DNA from: Bacteroidales bacterium
GTDB lineage: Bacteria; Bacteroidota; Bacteroidia; Bacteroidales; UBA12077
Assembly (NCBI GenBank): GCA_003446015.1
Contig: DMBU01000154.1
Span: 55,989 to 119,988, forward strand
DNA: 64,000 bases
Direction of reading: 5' to 3'
The stretch's first letter is position 1. Each line of letters starts with the position of its first letter. Shown in pieces: positions 9,515-18,767 of this stretch. The translations under genes were made by a program, and so were the position numbers. The notes under the pieces were generated by a model, which had not been told where the DNA came from, searched no databases, and saw only the letters and a list, made by a program, of their open reading frames with translations.

Positions 9515-10396
9515 ATGCAAGAAAGAATTTTACAACCCGACCAGAATAAATTAATCAAACAATTTCAGAAAAACGAAATAACAGAATATTACATTTATTC
9601 TCGTTTATCCAGAAAAATAAAAAACACAAAGAATGCTGAAACCCTCCAGAAAATTGGAGACGATGAAATGCGCCATTATATGTTTTGGAAAAAATATAGT
9701 GGAGTAGATGTAAAACCCAATTGGTGGAACGTATTTAAATTTTATTGGATTGCTCGTATTCTGGGAATTACATTTGGGATAAAACTAATGGAGAACGGAG
9801 AAAAAGGAGCTCAGGAAGCGTATGAAAAGGCTTGTAAATTTATTCCAGAAGCAAGGCATATCGTTGAAGATGAAGATGCACATGAGAAAGAATTAATAGA
9901 TATGCTGGAAGAGAAAAAGCTTGAATATGTTGGATCAATCGTTTTAGGATTAAATGATGCTCTGGTTGAACTTACCGGAACTCTTGCGGGACTTACTTTT
10001 GCACTTCAAAACACACGATTAATTGCTATTGCAGGCTTGATTACTGGTATAGCTGCATCTTTCTCAATGGCTGCATCCGAATACCTGTCAACAAAATCGG
10101 AAGGAAATGGTAAAAACGCTTTTTCATCTTCGATTTACACCGGAATTGCATATATCTTTACAGTGATAATACTCATTCTTCCTTATTTCTTATTTACCAA
10201 TTATTTTGTTTGTCTTGCGCTTACTATGTTTTTTGCAGTGATAGTCATTTTGTTTTTCAATTATTACATTTCTGTGGCAAAGGATCTGAATTTCCGAAAA
10301 CGATTCTGGGAAATGTTTGTTATAAGCATGGGTGTTGCTGTGTTTACATTTGGAATAGGATATTTAATCAGAATATTCTTAGGTATTGATATCTAA
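9515..10396 (+). CDS. Ferritin-like (rubrerythrin) and VIT1/CCC1 metal transporter fusion
   Basis: 293 residues. N-terminal ferritin-like di-iron domain (about 10-130) with ligands E24, E51xxH54 and E120xxH123. C-terminal VIT1/CCC1 membrane domain (about 140-293) opening with SIVLGLNDALVELTGTLAGL and containing four or five hydrophobic helices. This is the MbfA/Er-VIT1 architecture, which exports iron (or manganese) across the inner membrane and protects from peroxide stress. A TAAATTTG -7 element lies at 9484-9491, 23 bases before the ATG, although the nearest TTG is spaced somewhat too far away (24 bases). Confidence 0.9.
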   Translation: MQERILQPDQNKLIKQFQKNEITEYYIYSRLSRKIKNTKNAETLQKIGDDEMRHYMFWKKYSGVDVKPNWWNVFKFYWIARILGITFGIKLMENGEKGAQEAYEKACKFIPEARHIVEDEDAHEKELIDMLEEKKLEYVGSIVLGLNDALVELTGTLAGLTFALQNTRLIAIAGLITGIAASFSMAASEYLSTKSEGNGKNAFSSSIYTGIAYIFTVIILILPYFLFTNYFVCLALTMFFAVIVILFFNYYISVAKDLNFRKRFWEMFVISMGVAVFTFGIGYLIRIFLGIDI

Positions 10397-10437
10397 ATTG
10401 TACTAATAATAAACACTAAAAATCGTAATATTAAAAT

Positions 10438-11772
10438 ATGAATTGGGATAAACTACTTTCTGCTAAAAGGCTTGGACTGGAAAAACGCGAATTTAAGGAC
10501 ACAAGAGAAATCAGATCACAATTTCAGCGCGATTACGATCGAATCATTTTTTCATCACCATTCAGGAGATTACAAAATAAAACACAGGTTTTTCCATTGC
10601 CTGGGAGTATTTTTGTTCATAATAGATTAACACATAGTCTTGAGGTTGCAAGTGTTGGACGATCTTTGGCAAACCTAGTGGCACAGGATTTACAAAAGAG
10701 AGAAGACATTAAGAACAAAGAAATTTTAAATGAACTTGGGTCAATTGTTTCTGCAGCATGTCTGGCCCACGATATGGGAAATCCTCCTTTTGGACACGCA
10801 GGTGAAGTGGCCATTTCAAAATATTTCGCCGAAGGAAATGGAAAGAAAATTAAAAATGTGGTTACCGATGAAGAGTGGACAGACTTAACACATTTCGAAG
10901 GAAATGCAAATGCCCTGCGACTTTTAACACATCAGTTTACCGGGCGACGAAAAGGAGGTTTTGCCTTAACATATTCAACTCTGGCAACTCTTATAAAATA
11001 TCCTTATGGGTCGGACGCTATGATGCAAGGGAAAAAGAAATTTGGATATTTTCAATCAGAAAAAGAATCTTTTATGAAAATTGCCCATGAGCTGGGATTA
11101 AAAAAACTTGAAAATCAACCTGAGGTTTATGCACGACACCCATTGGTTTTTTTGGTTGAAGCAGCAGATGATATTTGCTATGAAATTATGGATATTGAAG
11201 ATGCCCACAAACTAAAAATTCTTGACACATCAAAAACCTTTGATTTATTGTTGGGATTTTTTGAAGAAACTAAGGATAAAAAGTTTTATAAAAATAAAGA
11301 AGAAATTTTTAAAGAGGTTACTGACATTAATGAGCAGGTAGCTTATTTGAGAGCTTCTGTTATTGGGAAGCTTATTAGGGAAATTGCCGATGTTTTTATA
11401 AAAAATCATGATCAAATCTTAAATGGAGAATATAATCAAAGTCTTATTGCTGGATTGAAAGGAAAAAGTAAAGATGCATTTGAAAAATGTAAAAATGTGG
11501 CTATTCATGAAATTTACAAGCATCGTTCTGTTGTGAAAATTGAATTAACAGGATTTAATGTGCTTGGGGCTCTTTTAGATGAATTTATAACCGCCATTTT
11601 TAATCCCGACAGCGATTATTCACAAAAGATTCTATCCATATTGCCTTCGCAGTTCAGTGTCGAAGAGCATAGTTTTTATAAAAAAGTAATATCCGTCGTA
11701 GACTTTGTTTCCGGAATGACAGACTTGTATGCTGTTGATTTATATAAAGATATTAAAGGCATTAATCTTTAA
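10438..11772 (+). CDS. dgt: Deoxyguanosinetriphosphate triphosphohydrolase (dGTPase)
   Basis: 444 residues, typical of the Bacteroidota dGTPase. HD-superfamily metal site: RLTHSLEVASVG (H66) and CLAHDMGNPPFGHAGE (H111-D112). Other family landmarks are FSSPFRRLQNKTQVFP at the N-terminus, EGNANALRLLT, and EAADDICYEIMDIEDAHKL. It hydrolyses dGTP to deoxyguanosine and tripolyphosphate, tuning dNTP pools in the cytoplasm. It stands alone in this window; deoxynucleoside kinase at 59.8 kb is the other dNTP gene. Confidence 0.94.
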   Translation: MNWDKLLSAKRLGLEKREFKDTREIRSQFQRDYDRIIFSSPFRRLQNKTQVFPLPGSIFVHNRLTHSLEVASVGRSLANLVAQDLQKREDIKNKEILNELGSIVSAACLAHDMGNPPFGHAGEVAISKYFAEGNGKKIKNVVTDEEWTDLTHFEGNANALRLLTHQFTGRRKGGFALTYSTLATLIKYPYGSDAMMQGKKKFGYFQSEKESFMKIAHELGLKKLENQPEVYARHPLVFLVEAADDICYEIMDIEDAHKLKILDTSKTFDLLLGFFEETKDKKFYKNKEEIFKEVTDINEQVAYLRASVIGKLIREIADVFIKNHDQILNGEYNQSLIAGLKGKSKDAFEKCKNVAIHEIYKHRSVVKIELTGFNVLGALLDEFITAIFNPDSDYSQKILSILPSQFSVEEHSFYKKVISVVDFVSGMTDLYAVDLYKDIKGINL

Positions 11773-11812
11773 ATTACTGAGTGATTTATTTATAAAAACA
11801 TAGTTTTGGGCT

Positions 11813-11886
11813 AAAGCCCTGTAAACAAGAAATAACCACGGGCTTAAGCCCGTGGTTATAAAAGGATCAAAGCCGGACTTTAGTCC
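11813..11886. repeat. Cluster of GGGCTAAAGCCC-type palindromes
   Basis: Three related inverted repeats follow one another between dgt and the MscS gene: gggctaaagccc at about 11808-11819, a long perfect palindrome around accacgggcttaagcccgtggt (11832-11859), and agccggactttagtcc near 11871-11886. The middle one can end dgt transcription. The group has the look of a small dispersed repeat unit common in Bacteroidota intergenic DNA rather than a single terminator. Confidence 0.55.
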
Positions 11887-11917
11887 ATTAAATACAATTT
11901 ATAAAGGAGTTAAACTT

Positions 11918-12787
11918 ATGGAAAACTTTTTTGAAAGCAATTATTTTAAATATTCATTAATTGTAGTTGTTACATTAGTTGCTGCAATAATTATTACAAG
12001 AATACTTCGGTTTACGATGAATCGCTTTTTCATTCGTTCATCCCAAAAGTTAAATGTTGATTATACCAAATTTAACTTCTTGAAAAATGCTGTCAGTTTT
12101 ATGGTTTTCATTGCAGCCTTTATCGTTATGTTTGTTTTGATACCAGAGTTAAAAGCCTTAGGATTAACCCTTACAGCTGGGGCAGGAATTATAACAGCCA
12201 TATTAATTTTTGCTTCGCAACAGGCATTTTCAAATATCATTAGTGGTATTTTCATGGTTATTTTTCAGCCTTTCAGGGTAAATGACCTTATTAAAATAGG
12301 TGAATTATTCGTTGGATATGTTGAGGATATTACTTTACGACATACAGTTATCAGAAATTTTGAAAATCGCAGAATAATAGTTCCCAATTCAGTTATTAGT
12401 GCTGAAACAATTGTTAACTCTAACATCGTTGAAGATAAGATTAATAATTTTCTTGAAATAGGAATCAGTTACGATTCTGATATTGACAAAGCGATGGAGA
12501 TAATGCGTTCTGAAGCCATGAAACACCCCAACTTTGTTGATAATCGCACTCAGGAAGAAAAGGAAAATAATGTTCCTGCAGTAATTGTTCGTGTGATTAA
12601 TCTGGCCGATTGGGCAGTTACCCTCAGGGCTTATGTATGGTCGGAAAACAGCCCCACCGGATTTGTCATGAAATGCGATTTGCGAAAATCTATCAAAGAA
12701 CGATTTGATAAAGAAGGTATTGAAATCCCATTTCCATACAGAACGGTTGTATTTAAAAAGGATCTGGAAGAAAAACGAAAGGAATAA
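11918..12787 (+). CDS. MscS-family mechanosensitive channel
   Basis: 289 residues from the ATG at 11918, preceded by a rare clear ribosome binding site (AAAGGAG at 11903-11909). An upstream in-frame ATG at 11852 lies inside the palindromic repeat and is unlikely to be used. Three N-terminal hydrophobic helices are followed by the MscS pore/beta domain: GAGIITAILIFASQQAFSNIISGIFM, then PFRVNDLIKIG and the conserved RNFENRRIIVPNS. Family role: release of osmolytes on hypo-osmotic shock at the inner membrane. The corA gene begins 3 bases after its stop, so the two form an operon of ion channels. Confidence 0.92.
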   Translation: MENFFESNYFKYSLIVVVTLVAAIIITRILRFTMNRFFIRSSQKLNVDYTKFNFLKNAVSFMVFIAAFIVMFVLIPELKALGLTLTAGAGIITAILIFASQQAFSNIISGIFMVIFQPFRVNDLIKIGELFVGYVEDITLRHTVIRNFENRRIIVPNSVISAETIVNSNIVEDKINNFLEIGISYDSDIDKAMEIMRSEAMKHPNFVDNRTQEEKENNVPAVIVRVINLADWAVTLRAYVWSENSPTGFVMKCDLRKSIKERFDKEGIEIPFPYRTVVFKKDLEEKRKE

Positions 12788-12790
12788 AAC

Positions 12791-13855
12791 ATGCGAAGGA
12801 AAAAATCAAAAACAGTAACGCATAAAATTGGCCAAATTCCGGGGAGCTTAACATACACAGGTATAAAGAGGGAAGATTCTCCGGCTATTCGATTAATCCA
12901 GTACGACGAAGATAAAGTGTCGATTAATCAGGAGTTATCGTACGAAGATATCGTAAAACAGATTCAACCCGATAAAGTAAACTGGATTCACTTTTTTACA
13001 TTAGATCAAATTGATGCGATAGAAAAAATTGGTTTGCATTTCGATATTCACAGCTTAATGCTTGAAGATACCTTAAATGTAGATCACTTACCCAAAGTTG
13101 AGTTTTCTGAACATCATGTATTTTTAACATTAAAAATATTAAGTCTCGACCAGGATAATCAACTGGAACAGGAGCATGCTAGTTTTATACTGGGAGATCA
13201 TTATTTGATAAGTTTTAAAGAACTACGAAGTGAGTTGTTAAAACCGCTACGAGAAAGAATTGAAAACAATATTGGAAAAGTAAGAAAAAAACGAGCCGAT
13301 TATTTATTCTACTTATTGATTGACACAATTGTTGATAATTACTTTTTGTTGATTGAAAAACTTCGAAGTGCGCTCGAGGAAATTGAAGATAAACTAATTG
13401 ACACACCTTCGCTTAATTCTATTAACGAAATACATCATATCAAGAGACAAATACTTACTGTTCGTAAAGATATTTTTGCTTTACGCGAAGCTATAATTAA
13501 TTTGGTAAATGAAGAGCCAGAACAAATATTTGAATCGAATTATAAATATTTACGTGATATACAGGATCATGTAAATTTTGTATTTGAATCAATTGAAACT
13601 TTTCGCGAAGATCAAAAATCACTAACAGAGTTGAATAATTCAAATTTGAATAACAGCATGAACCAGGTAATGAAAACTCTTACCATTGTTGCAACTATTT
13701 TTATTCCACTCACATTTATTGCAGGACTTTATGGAATGAACTTCAAATATATGCCTGAATTATCCTGGCGTTGGGGATATTTTGGAGTACTGGGCGTTAT
13801 GCTTACAGTTGTTTTGGGAATGATTTGGTACATAAAACGAAAAAGATGGTTTTAA
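12791..13855 (+). CDS. corA: CorA-type magnesium/cobalt transporter
   Basis: 354 residues. Long cytoplasmic N-terminal alpha/beta domain, coiled stalk helix (about 160-290), then two C-terminal transmembrane helices with the diagnostic YGMNF loop (G315-M316-N317) between them and a positively charged tail (KRKRWF). It acts as a pentameric inner-membrane Mg2+ channel. The start codon is 3 bases after the MscS stop. The N-terminus (MRRKKSKTVTHKIGQIPGSLTYTG) is the usual one in the Bacteroidota/Thermotoga subgroup. Confidence 0.94.
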   Translation: MRRKKSKTVTHKIGQIPGSLTYTGIKREDSPAIRLIQYDEDKVSINQELSYEDIVKQIQPDKVNWIHFFTLDQIDAIEKIGLHFDIHSLMLEDTLNVDHLPKVEFSEHHVFLTLKILSLDQDNQLEQEHASFILGDHYLISFKELRSELLKPLRERIENNIGKVRKKRADYLFYLLIDTIVDNYFLLIEKLRSALEEIEDKLIDTPSLNSINEIHHIKRQILTVRKDIFALREAIINLVNEEPEQIFESNYKYLRDIQDHVNFVFESIETFREDQKSLTELNNSNLNNSMNQVMKTLTIVATIFIPLTFIAGLYGMNFKYMPELSWRWGYFGVLGVMLTVVLGMIWYIKRKRWF

Positions 13856-13881
13856 AAACTTTAAGTCATTGCAAATAAAAT

Positions 13882-13913
13882 GAAGCAATCTCTTTAAATT
13901 TAAGGATTGCTTC
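13882..13913. terminator. Hairpin between convergent corA and T9SS gene
   Basis: gaagcaatc (13882-13890) pairs with gattgcttc (13905-13913) around an AT-rich loop, between the convergent ends of corA and the minus-strand gene. The following T-run is weak, so this is a modest call. Confidence 0.5.
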
Positions 13914-13948
13914 GATCGTTCCTCACACTCAAAGAACTAACCAGAATC

Positions 13949-14977
13949 TTATTCTCCTCTTATCACAGTTTTTGATACAACATCGTCTCCAGCGATTATT
14001 CTAATATGAAACATCCCAAGCTGATTGCCTATATTATCCGAGTTAATTGTCTCTGTATAATATCCTGCTTTCTGATTTAGTTTTTGAATTGTGCTGACTT
14101 TTTTACCTGTATTATCATAAATTTCAATGCTTACGTTACCATCATTTACAATGGTATAATCCAGCTTAAATGCTTCTTTAAATGGATTGGGGTAAATCTT
14201 AGCTTCAATGCTTTCTGAAACTAATTTTCTATCTTGGTTATCTTCAACAGATTTGTTTTCAGCTTTAGAATAATAAGCAGTTTGAATTGTTTTTGTTCCA
14301 TTCGATGTTTGACTTTGTATAATAGTTAACAAGGGATACCGAAGATCTTCAGAGTACCATTTATATGAGATTGTTGCACAGTTGCATGTGTTATTATTAT
14401 TAAAACATTGTTCTTTAAAGGTTTTAATTCTGAAAACATTTTTGTAACGGATATTCCCGGGAAGAATTAATGTTCCATAAGCATCAGCTTCGAGTAAATA
14501 TGTTCCGGTAAAATTGGCTTTGTAATTATTTGCTCCTTCTATTGTCCCGGAAAAGTCACCCGAATAAGTATCTCCATAATTAAATGGGAAAACCATTTTA
14601 ACAAAAGGCTTATCATATTTGGTTATGGTGTTATTTTTAGTTACCGTTCCATATTGTTCAATTATTCCATCTGATGCTTTAAAATAGAATTTAACTTCGA
14701 ATTCTTCTAAAACCGTATTGGCTTCCGGGATATCAATTGAATTAGCTGTATTATAAGCACTATACATAAAACTTGTTAATGAAGATTGATTCTGAAGATT
14801 GCTAAAATCCCAAACAACAGATGGCCCTCTTGCTCCAGGATCAGCATTATTGGTGATGTTGAAATAATGTTCATCTCCGGCACGCAACATATGCGAATTA
14901 CCATTCATTAAAAATTGTGCTTGTAACAAAAGGCCTGCGCTTAATATAAAAATAGAAGTAATGATTAACTTTTTCAT
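13949..14977 (-). CDS. Secreted protein with T9SS type A C-terminal sorting domain
   Basis: 342 residues. Signal peptide 1-20 (LLLQAQF cleavage region). The body (about 21-250) is a beta-rich domain of unknown function with a CNCATISYKWYS segment. Residues about 258-342 form the Por secretion tail: IYPNPFKEAF, IEIYDNTGKKV, then the closing VVSKTVIRGE. Such tails direct cargo through the type IX system, where they are removed and the protein is anchored to A-LPS or released; PorZ for this route is encoded at 52.6 kb. The specific function of the mature part is unknown to me. Confidence 0.82.
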   Translation of the reverse strand: MKKLIITSIFILSAGLLLQAQFLMNGNSHMLRAGDEHYFNITNNADPGARGPSVVWDFSNLQNQSSLTSFMYSAYNTANSIDIPEANTVLEEFEVKFYFKASDGIIEQYGTVTKNNTITKYDKPFVKMVFPFNYGDTYSGDFSGTIEGANNYKANFTGTYLLEADAYGTLILPGNIRYKNVFRIKTFKEQCFNNNNTCNCATISYKWYSEDLRYPLLTIIQSQTSNGTKTIQTAYYSKAENKSVEDNQDRKLVSESIEAKIYPNPFKEAFKLDYTIVNDGNVSIEIYDNTGKKVSTIQKLNQKAGYYTETINSDNIGNQLGMFHIRIIAGDDVVSKTVIRGE

Positions 14978-15137
14978 GGGTCAAATATTTTAATGGCTAA
15001 TAAATAAAGACAGATAAGTTACAAAAAAACAAAGACCAAGTAAAACATTTTTAAGAAAAATAGCATTTCATTTAAAAATTTGTATTTTTAAGATGCAGGG
15101 GGGCAATGTAAATACAATTTCTAAATAAGAATGCCAG

Positions 15138-15554
15138 ATGAAAAATCAAAAACACCTGATTTTAGCAATTATCGTTTTGTTTATAATTATTCCATTAGGA
15201 CTCTTCTCTAAAATTTATTCCGGAACAGGACATGAGTGGGTTAATAATAAACTTGGAGGTGTTTTTTATGAAATATTCTGGTGTTTAATCTTTTTTATCA
15301 TACTCCCAAAATCTAAACCAATTAGAATAGTAATTGGGGTTTTTGTTGTTACTTGTATTTTAGAGTTTATGCAATTATGGGAAAATGAGTTTTTAGTAAT
15401 GATCAGATCAAATTTTATTGGAAGAACAATTATTGGGAGCTCATTTACATGGTCAGACTTCTTTTATTATTCCATCGGATCATTATTAGCATATTTTTTA
15501 CTTGATAAGATTGAAAAATGGGAAACAATAAAAAAAGACAAAATCGTTCAGTGA
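15138..15554 (+). CDS. DUF2809-like small integral membrane protein
   Basis: 138 residues with four hydrophobic helices (about 8-26, 42-60, 65-83, 108-125). The conserved features I associate with DUF2809 are visible: GLFSK near the N-terminus, WVNNKLGGVFYEIFW, the EFMQLW motif in helix 3 and GSSFTWSDFFYYSIGS before helix 4. Function is unknown for the family. It stands alone between divergent neighbours. Confidence 0.7.
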   Translation: MKNQKHLILAIIVLFIIIPLGLFSKIYSGTGHEWVNNKLGGVFYEIFWCLIFFIILPKSKPIRIVIGVFVVTCILEFMQLWENEFLVMIRSNFIGRTIIGSSFTWSDFFYYSIGSLLAYFLLDKIEKWETIKKDKIVQ

Positions 15555-15592
15555 TGAAAAATCTTGTCTTTATAAAACATTGCTCTTCTTTA

Positions 15593-15919
15593 TTATTCCT
15601 TAATCATGGTTAAAAGCATTTTAAATCTTGATGTTGCTTTTACGGCATGGGGAATATTGGCCGGCATAATAATTGATCCTCCTGCAGGAACATCGTACGG
15701 CTTTTTATCAATGATGATTAGTGCAGATCCTTCTAAAACTTGAATTAAAGCATCAAAAGGAGCTGAATGTTCACTTAATTCCTGACCCTTGTCAAACGCA
15801 AAGAGAGAAATGTTTCCAACTTGTTTTTGAATTATTCGCTTGCTTACAATACCATCGCTAGAGTATTCTACCTTATTTGCGAAATTAAAAACGCTTGAGT
15901 GTATTATTTTATCATCCAT
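15593..15919 (-). CDS. Small cupin-domain protein
   Basis: 108 residues forming a single cupin barrel: ELSEHSAPFDALIQVLEG (motif 1, with only part of the usual G(X)5HXH metal ligands) and GGSIIMPANIPHAVKA (motif 2, conserved PANIPHAV). Single-cupin proteins of this type are often small metal-binding enzymes or sensors. It follows the pirin gene by 11 bases on the same strand, so the two cupin-fold proteins probably share a transcript. Confidence 0.82.
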   Translation of the reverse strand: MDDKIIHSSVFNFANKVEYSSDGIVSKRIIQKQVGNISLFAFDKGQELSEHSAPFDALIQVLEGSALIIIDKKPYDVPAGGSIIMPANIPHAVKATSRFKMLLTMIKE

Positions 15920-15930
15920 ATAATTTAGTT

Positions 15931-16647
15931 TTAATTAATATTCATAGGAACTTCAATTAATAATATTCGAGAATCACTTTCTGCTTTAATTTTAAACTCT
16001 TTCGTTTCCGAAATACCCAATGCATCGCGCATGTTTAATTCTTGATTTTCTATGGTTATTTTTCCATTAATTACAAACACATATACTCCATGATTGTTTC
16101 CTTTTAGGACATATTCTCCGGTCCAGGCTTGTTTCAGATTCCCCAAATAAAACCAGGCATCCTGATGAATCCATACACCCTTATCATTTTTATTGGGAGA
16201 AACGATCTGAAACAGATCATTTTCCTTTTCAAAATCTTTGATAGATATTTGATCGTATCGGGGTTCAACATTTTTTTTATTAGGGTAAACCCAAATTTGC
16301 AATAATTTTAATTCCTGATTTTTATTGTGATTAAACTCACTATGCTGAATGCCTGTTCCGGCACTCATAACTTGTATTTCGCCATGCCGGATTACACCGG
16401 AGTTTCCCATGTTATCTTTATGTTCTAAATCTCCACTTAACGGAATGGTAATAATTTCCATATTATCGTGAGGGTGTGTTCCAAAACCCTCCCCTGCTGC
16501 AATGGTATCATCGTTTAAAACCCGTAGTGCACCAAAATGTATTCTTTCAGGGTTATAATAGTCGGCAAAACTAAACGAAAAATGGGTGTTGAGCCATCCA
16601 TGATCTGCTGAGCCTCTCGAATCTGCTTTGTGGTATATTGTTTTCAT
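15931..16647 (-). CDS. Pirin-family bicupin protein
   Basis: 238 residues from the ATG at 16647 (MKTIYHKADSRGSADHGW); a further upstream in-frame ATG at 16686 adds 13 residues unlike the family start. Pirin landmarks are visible: HFSFADYYNPERIHFGALRVLNDD, GFGTHPHDNMEIITIPLSG, HKDNMGNSGVIRHGEIQVM and the GTGIQHSEFN motif, carrying the three metal-binding histidines. Pirins include quercetin 2,3-dioxygenases and redox-sensitive regulators; which applies here is unclear. Confidence 0.9.
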   Translation of the reverse strand: MKTIYHKADSRGSADHGWLNTHFSFSFADYYNPERIHFGALRVLNDDTIAAGEGFGTHPHDNMEIITIPLSGDLEHKDNMGNSGVIRHGEIQVMSAGTGIQHSEFNHNKNQELKLLQIWVYPNKKNVEPRYDQISIKDFEKENDLFQIVSPNKNDKGVWIHQDAWFYLGNLKQAWTGEYVLKGNNHGVYVFVINGKITIENQELNMRDALGISETKEFKIKAESDSRILLIEVPMNIN

Positions 16648-16715
16648 TAATGTTTTTGTTGTTTTATAGCTAAACAACAAAAACATTAAAATGTTAAATA
16701 AAAGAAGATACAGAT

Positions 16716-17771
16716 TTATTTATCAATTAGAGTTTTCCTTTTAAGAATACCTCCGTCCTTAGTTAAAAGAACAGCTACAGCCCTTGTTTGAGGAAACTCA
16801 GATAAGATAATAATCAACATTACGGTAATAGGAACACTTAAAACCATTCCTATGATTCCCCAAATAGCTCCCCAGAAAGCTAAGCCAAACAATACTACCA
16901 ACGGACTTACATTAAGAGAACTTCCTGTTAATTTAGGATCGATATAATTTCCAACAATAAGCTGAATTGCACCAACAATGATTAAAACCCAAATGCCAGG
17001 CATTAATTCTCCAAATTGTAGCATAGCAAACATGGCAGGGAACGCTGTAGCTATTAGTGATCCAACGGCAGGGATATAATTCATTAAAAAGATCAAAAAG
17101 GCCCAAAATAATGGAGCATCTATGCCAATTAAAAGTAAAGCAATATAACTTAGAGATCCGGTAAGTAAACTTATTAATGTTTTTACAGAGATATAACGAC
17201 CAATCGATTTATCCAGCTGGCTTAAAACAGTTATTACGTCTTCTTGTTCTTCTTTTTTAGCGTATATTATGTTAATCTTTTTCGCGAAAAAAGGTTCTTC
17301 GAGTAAAAGGAATAAGGTATAAATTAGAATCAAAAAAGCATCTCCAAAAATTTCGGTTATTGAATTAAACAGTACCGATAAAAGATTGGTGTACTCGTAC
17401 TTGCCAAGAAATTCTTTTGCGGAGCTAATAATATCAATATTAAACGTTGAATTTATGGCTGCAGTGATTTTTGTAATGTTATTTTGATAAACAGGTAGCT
17501 CAACCGACAACTGCTGAATGTTAACTGTAAGAATTTTAGCAATACCACCAATGATGGCAAATATTACAGCAAAACCTATAATATTTAGAATGGTATTTGG
17601 TACTTTTTCATCAATAAATTTAACTCGGTTAAGCAGATCACGAATTTCTTTAATCAGAAACCAAAAGATAAGAGCAATCACAAAAGGAATAAGGAGGTTT
17701 TTTCCATAAATAAGCATAATTACTATTGCAAAGGAAATTAATAAACTATTGGTTATGCGCGATGCTTTCAT
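16716..17771 (-). CDS. AI-2E/PerM-family transporter
   Basis: 351 residues with about eight hydrophobic helices: one or two at the N-terminus (12-50), one at 60-80, a soluble segment (about 85-145), and a C-terminal bundle (150-340) with PAVGSLIATAFPAMFAM and the typical NYIDPKLTGSSLNVSPLVVLFGLAFWGAIWG signature. The family includes the autoinducer-2 exporter TqsA and Na+/H+ antiporters, so the substrate is not predictable. It sits in a minus-strand run of small transporters and enzymes. Confidence 0.88.
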   Translation of the reverse strand: MKASRITNSLLISFAIVIMLIYGKNLLIPFVIALIFWFLIKEIRDLLNRVKFIDEKVPNTILNIIGFAVIFAIIGGIAKILTVNIQQLSVELPVYQNNITKITAAINSTFNIDIISSAKEFLGKYEYTNLLSVLFNSITEIFGDAFLILIYTLFLLLEEPFFAKKINIIYAKKEEQEDVITVLSQLDKSIGRYISVKTLISLLTGSLSYIALLLIGIDAPLFWAFLIFLMNYIPAVGSLIATAFPAMFAMLQFGELMPGIWVLIIVGAIQLIVGNYIDPKLTGSSLNVSPLVVLFGLAFWGAIWGIIGMVLSVPITVMLIIILSEFPQTRAVAVLLTKDGGILKRKTLIDK

Positions 17772-17831
17772 GGGTATTGATTTTGGTAAAAAAGATAAAA
17801 TTAACTAATCTTTTAATAAAATGTAAAGTTA

Positions 17832-18713
17832 TTAAAGAGCTTTCTTTTTCTGTTTGGCAAAATGAACCATATAGATTCCGAAGATTACAATCAGCCCACC
17901 GGCAATTTGCCAAAGAGTAAGTTCTTCACCTAAAATCCAAAATGCAAATATACCTGCTAAAACAGGTTGTGCAAGTAATGTTGGTGCAACCAGAGAAGCG
18001 GGTAAATATCCTTGTGCAAAATTGATTAAGAACCAGGCTCCAGCCTGAATCATTATTCCCATAATAAGAAACACAATCCAGGTGTTTGCTGAATATCCAC
18101 TAAATTCATAATTCTGAATCAACATGGAAATCCCCAAAAAAACGGTTGTGGCTAGCGAGCTGATGAATAAAAAGGAAATTGTATTTAAATATTTTCTTCC
18201 TAGTTGTGCAAGAAGCATAAAACTTGCATAAAATATCCCTGCAAAAAGGCCTAAAATCAATCCTTTAAAAATCCCGTTAGGCTCAAAAAGATCCTGAATA
18301 ATTAAAAAACTTACTCCGGTTAAAGCAATTGAAAGGCCGATCCAGAATTTAGATGTTTGTCGTTCTTTTAAAAACAGAAATGCCCCTATCCCTACCCAAA
18401 GTGGTGCTAAATTTCCAACCAATGTTGGCATAGCAGCATTTGATGCCATGATTCCTGCGGCCCACATAATCATATCTGTTGCAAGGCATAATCCTGCTAT
18501 AATTGCAAAAAGAATTCCTCTGGAATTTAATTTCTCTTTACTTTTTACTCGTGAAATGACAAAAGGAATGATAAGTGTAATTGTTCCAAAAAGTAATCGA
18601 TAAAAAACTGAAACCGTTCCGGGAACTCCTGCATATTTTATGAGTACGGGTGAAAAAGCAATAAGTATTGCTCCAAGAATAAGGAAAATATAAGATTTTT
18701 TTATGCTGTTCAT
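17832..18713 (-). CDS. EamA/DMT-family transporter
   Basis: 293 residues from the ATG at 18713 (MNSIKKSYIFLILGAILI). Ten hydrophobic helices arranged as two EamA repeats: first repeat includes SPVLIKYAGVPGTVSVFYRLLFG and LVGNLAPLWVGIGAFLFLKE; second includes LVAPTLLAQPVLAGIFAFWILGEELTLWQIAGG. These are inner-membrane exporters of amino acids or other metabolites; the substrate is unknown. The upstream in-frame ATG at 18749 would add a polar 12-residue leader and is unlikely. Confidence 0.9.
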   Translation of the reverse strand: MNSIKKSYIFLILGAILIAFSPVLIKYAGVPGTVSVFYRLLFGTITLIIPFVISRVKSKEKLNSRGILFAIIAGLCLATDMIMWAAGIMASNAAMPTLVGNLAPLWVGIGAFLFLKERQTSKFWIGLSIALTGVSFLIIQDLFEPNGIFKGLILGLFAGIFYASFMLLAQLGRKYLNTISFLFISSLATTVFLGISMLIQNYEFSGYSANTWIVFLIMGIMIQAGAWFLINFAQGYLPASLVAPTLLAQPVLAGIFAFWILGEELTLWQIAGGLIVIFGIYMVHFAKQKKKAL

Positions 18714-18767
18714 TGCTCTAATTTTGTCGCAATGTAAATAAAATATCAAAATGAGGAATCGACTTGA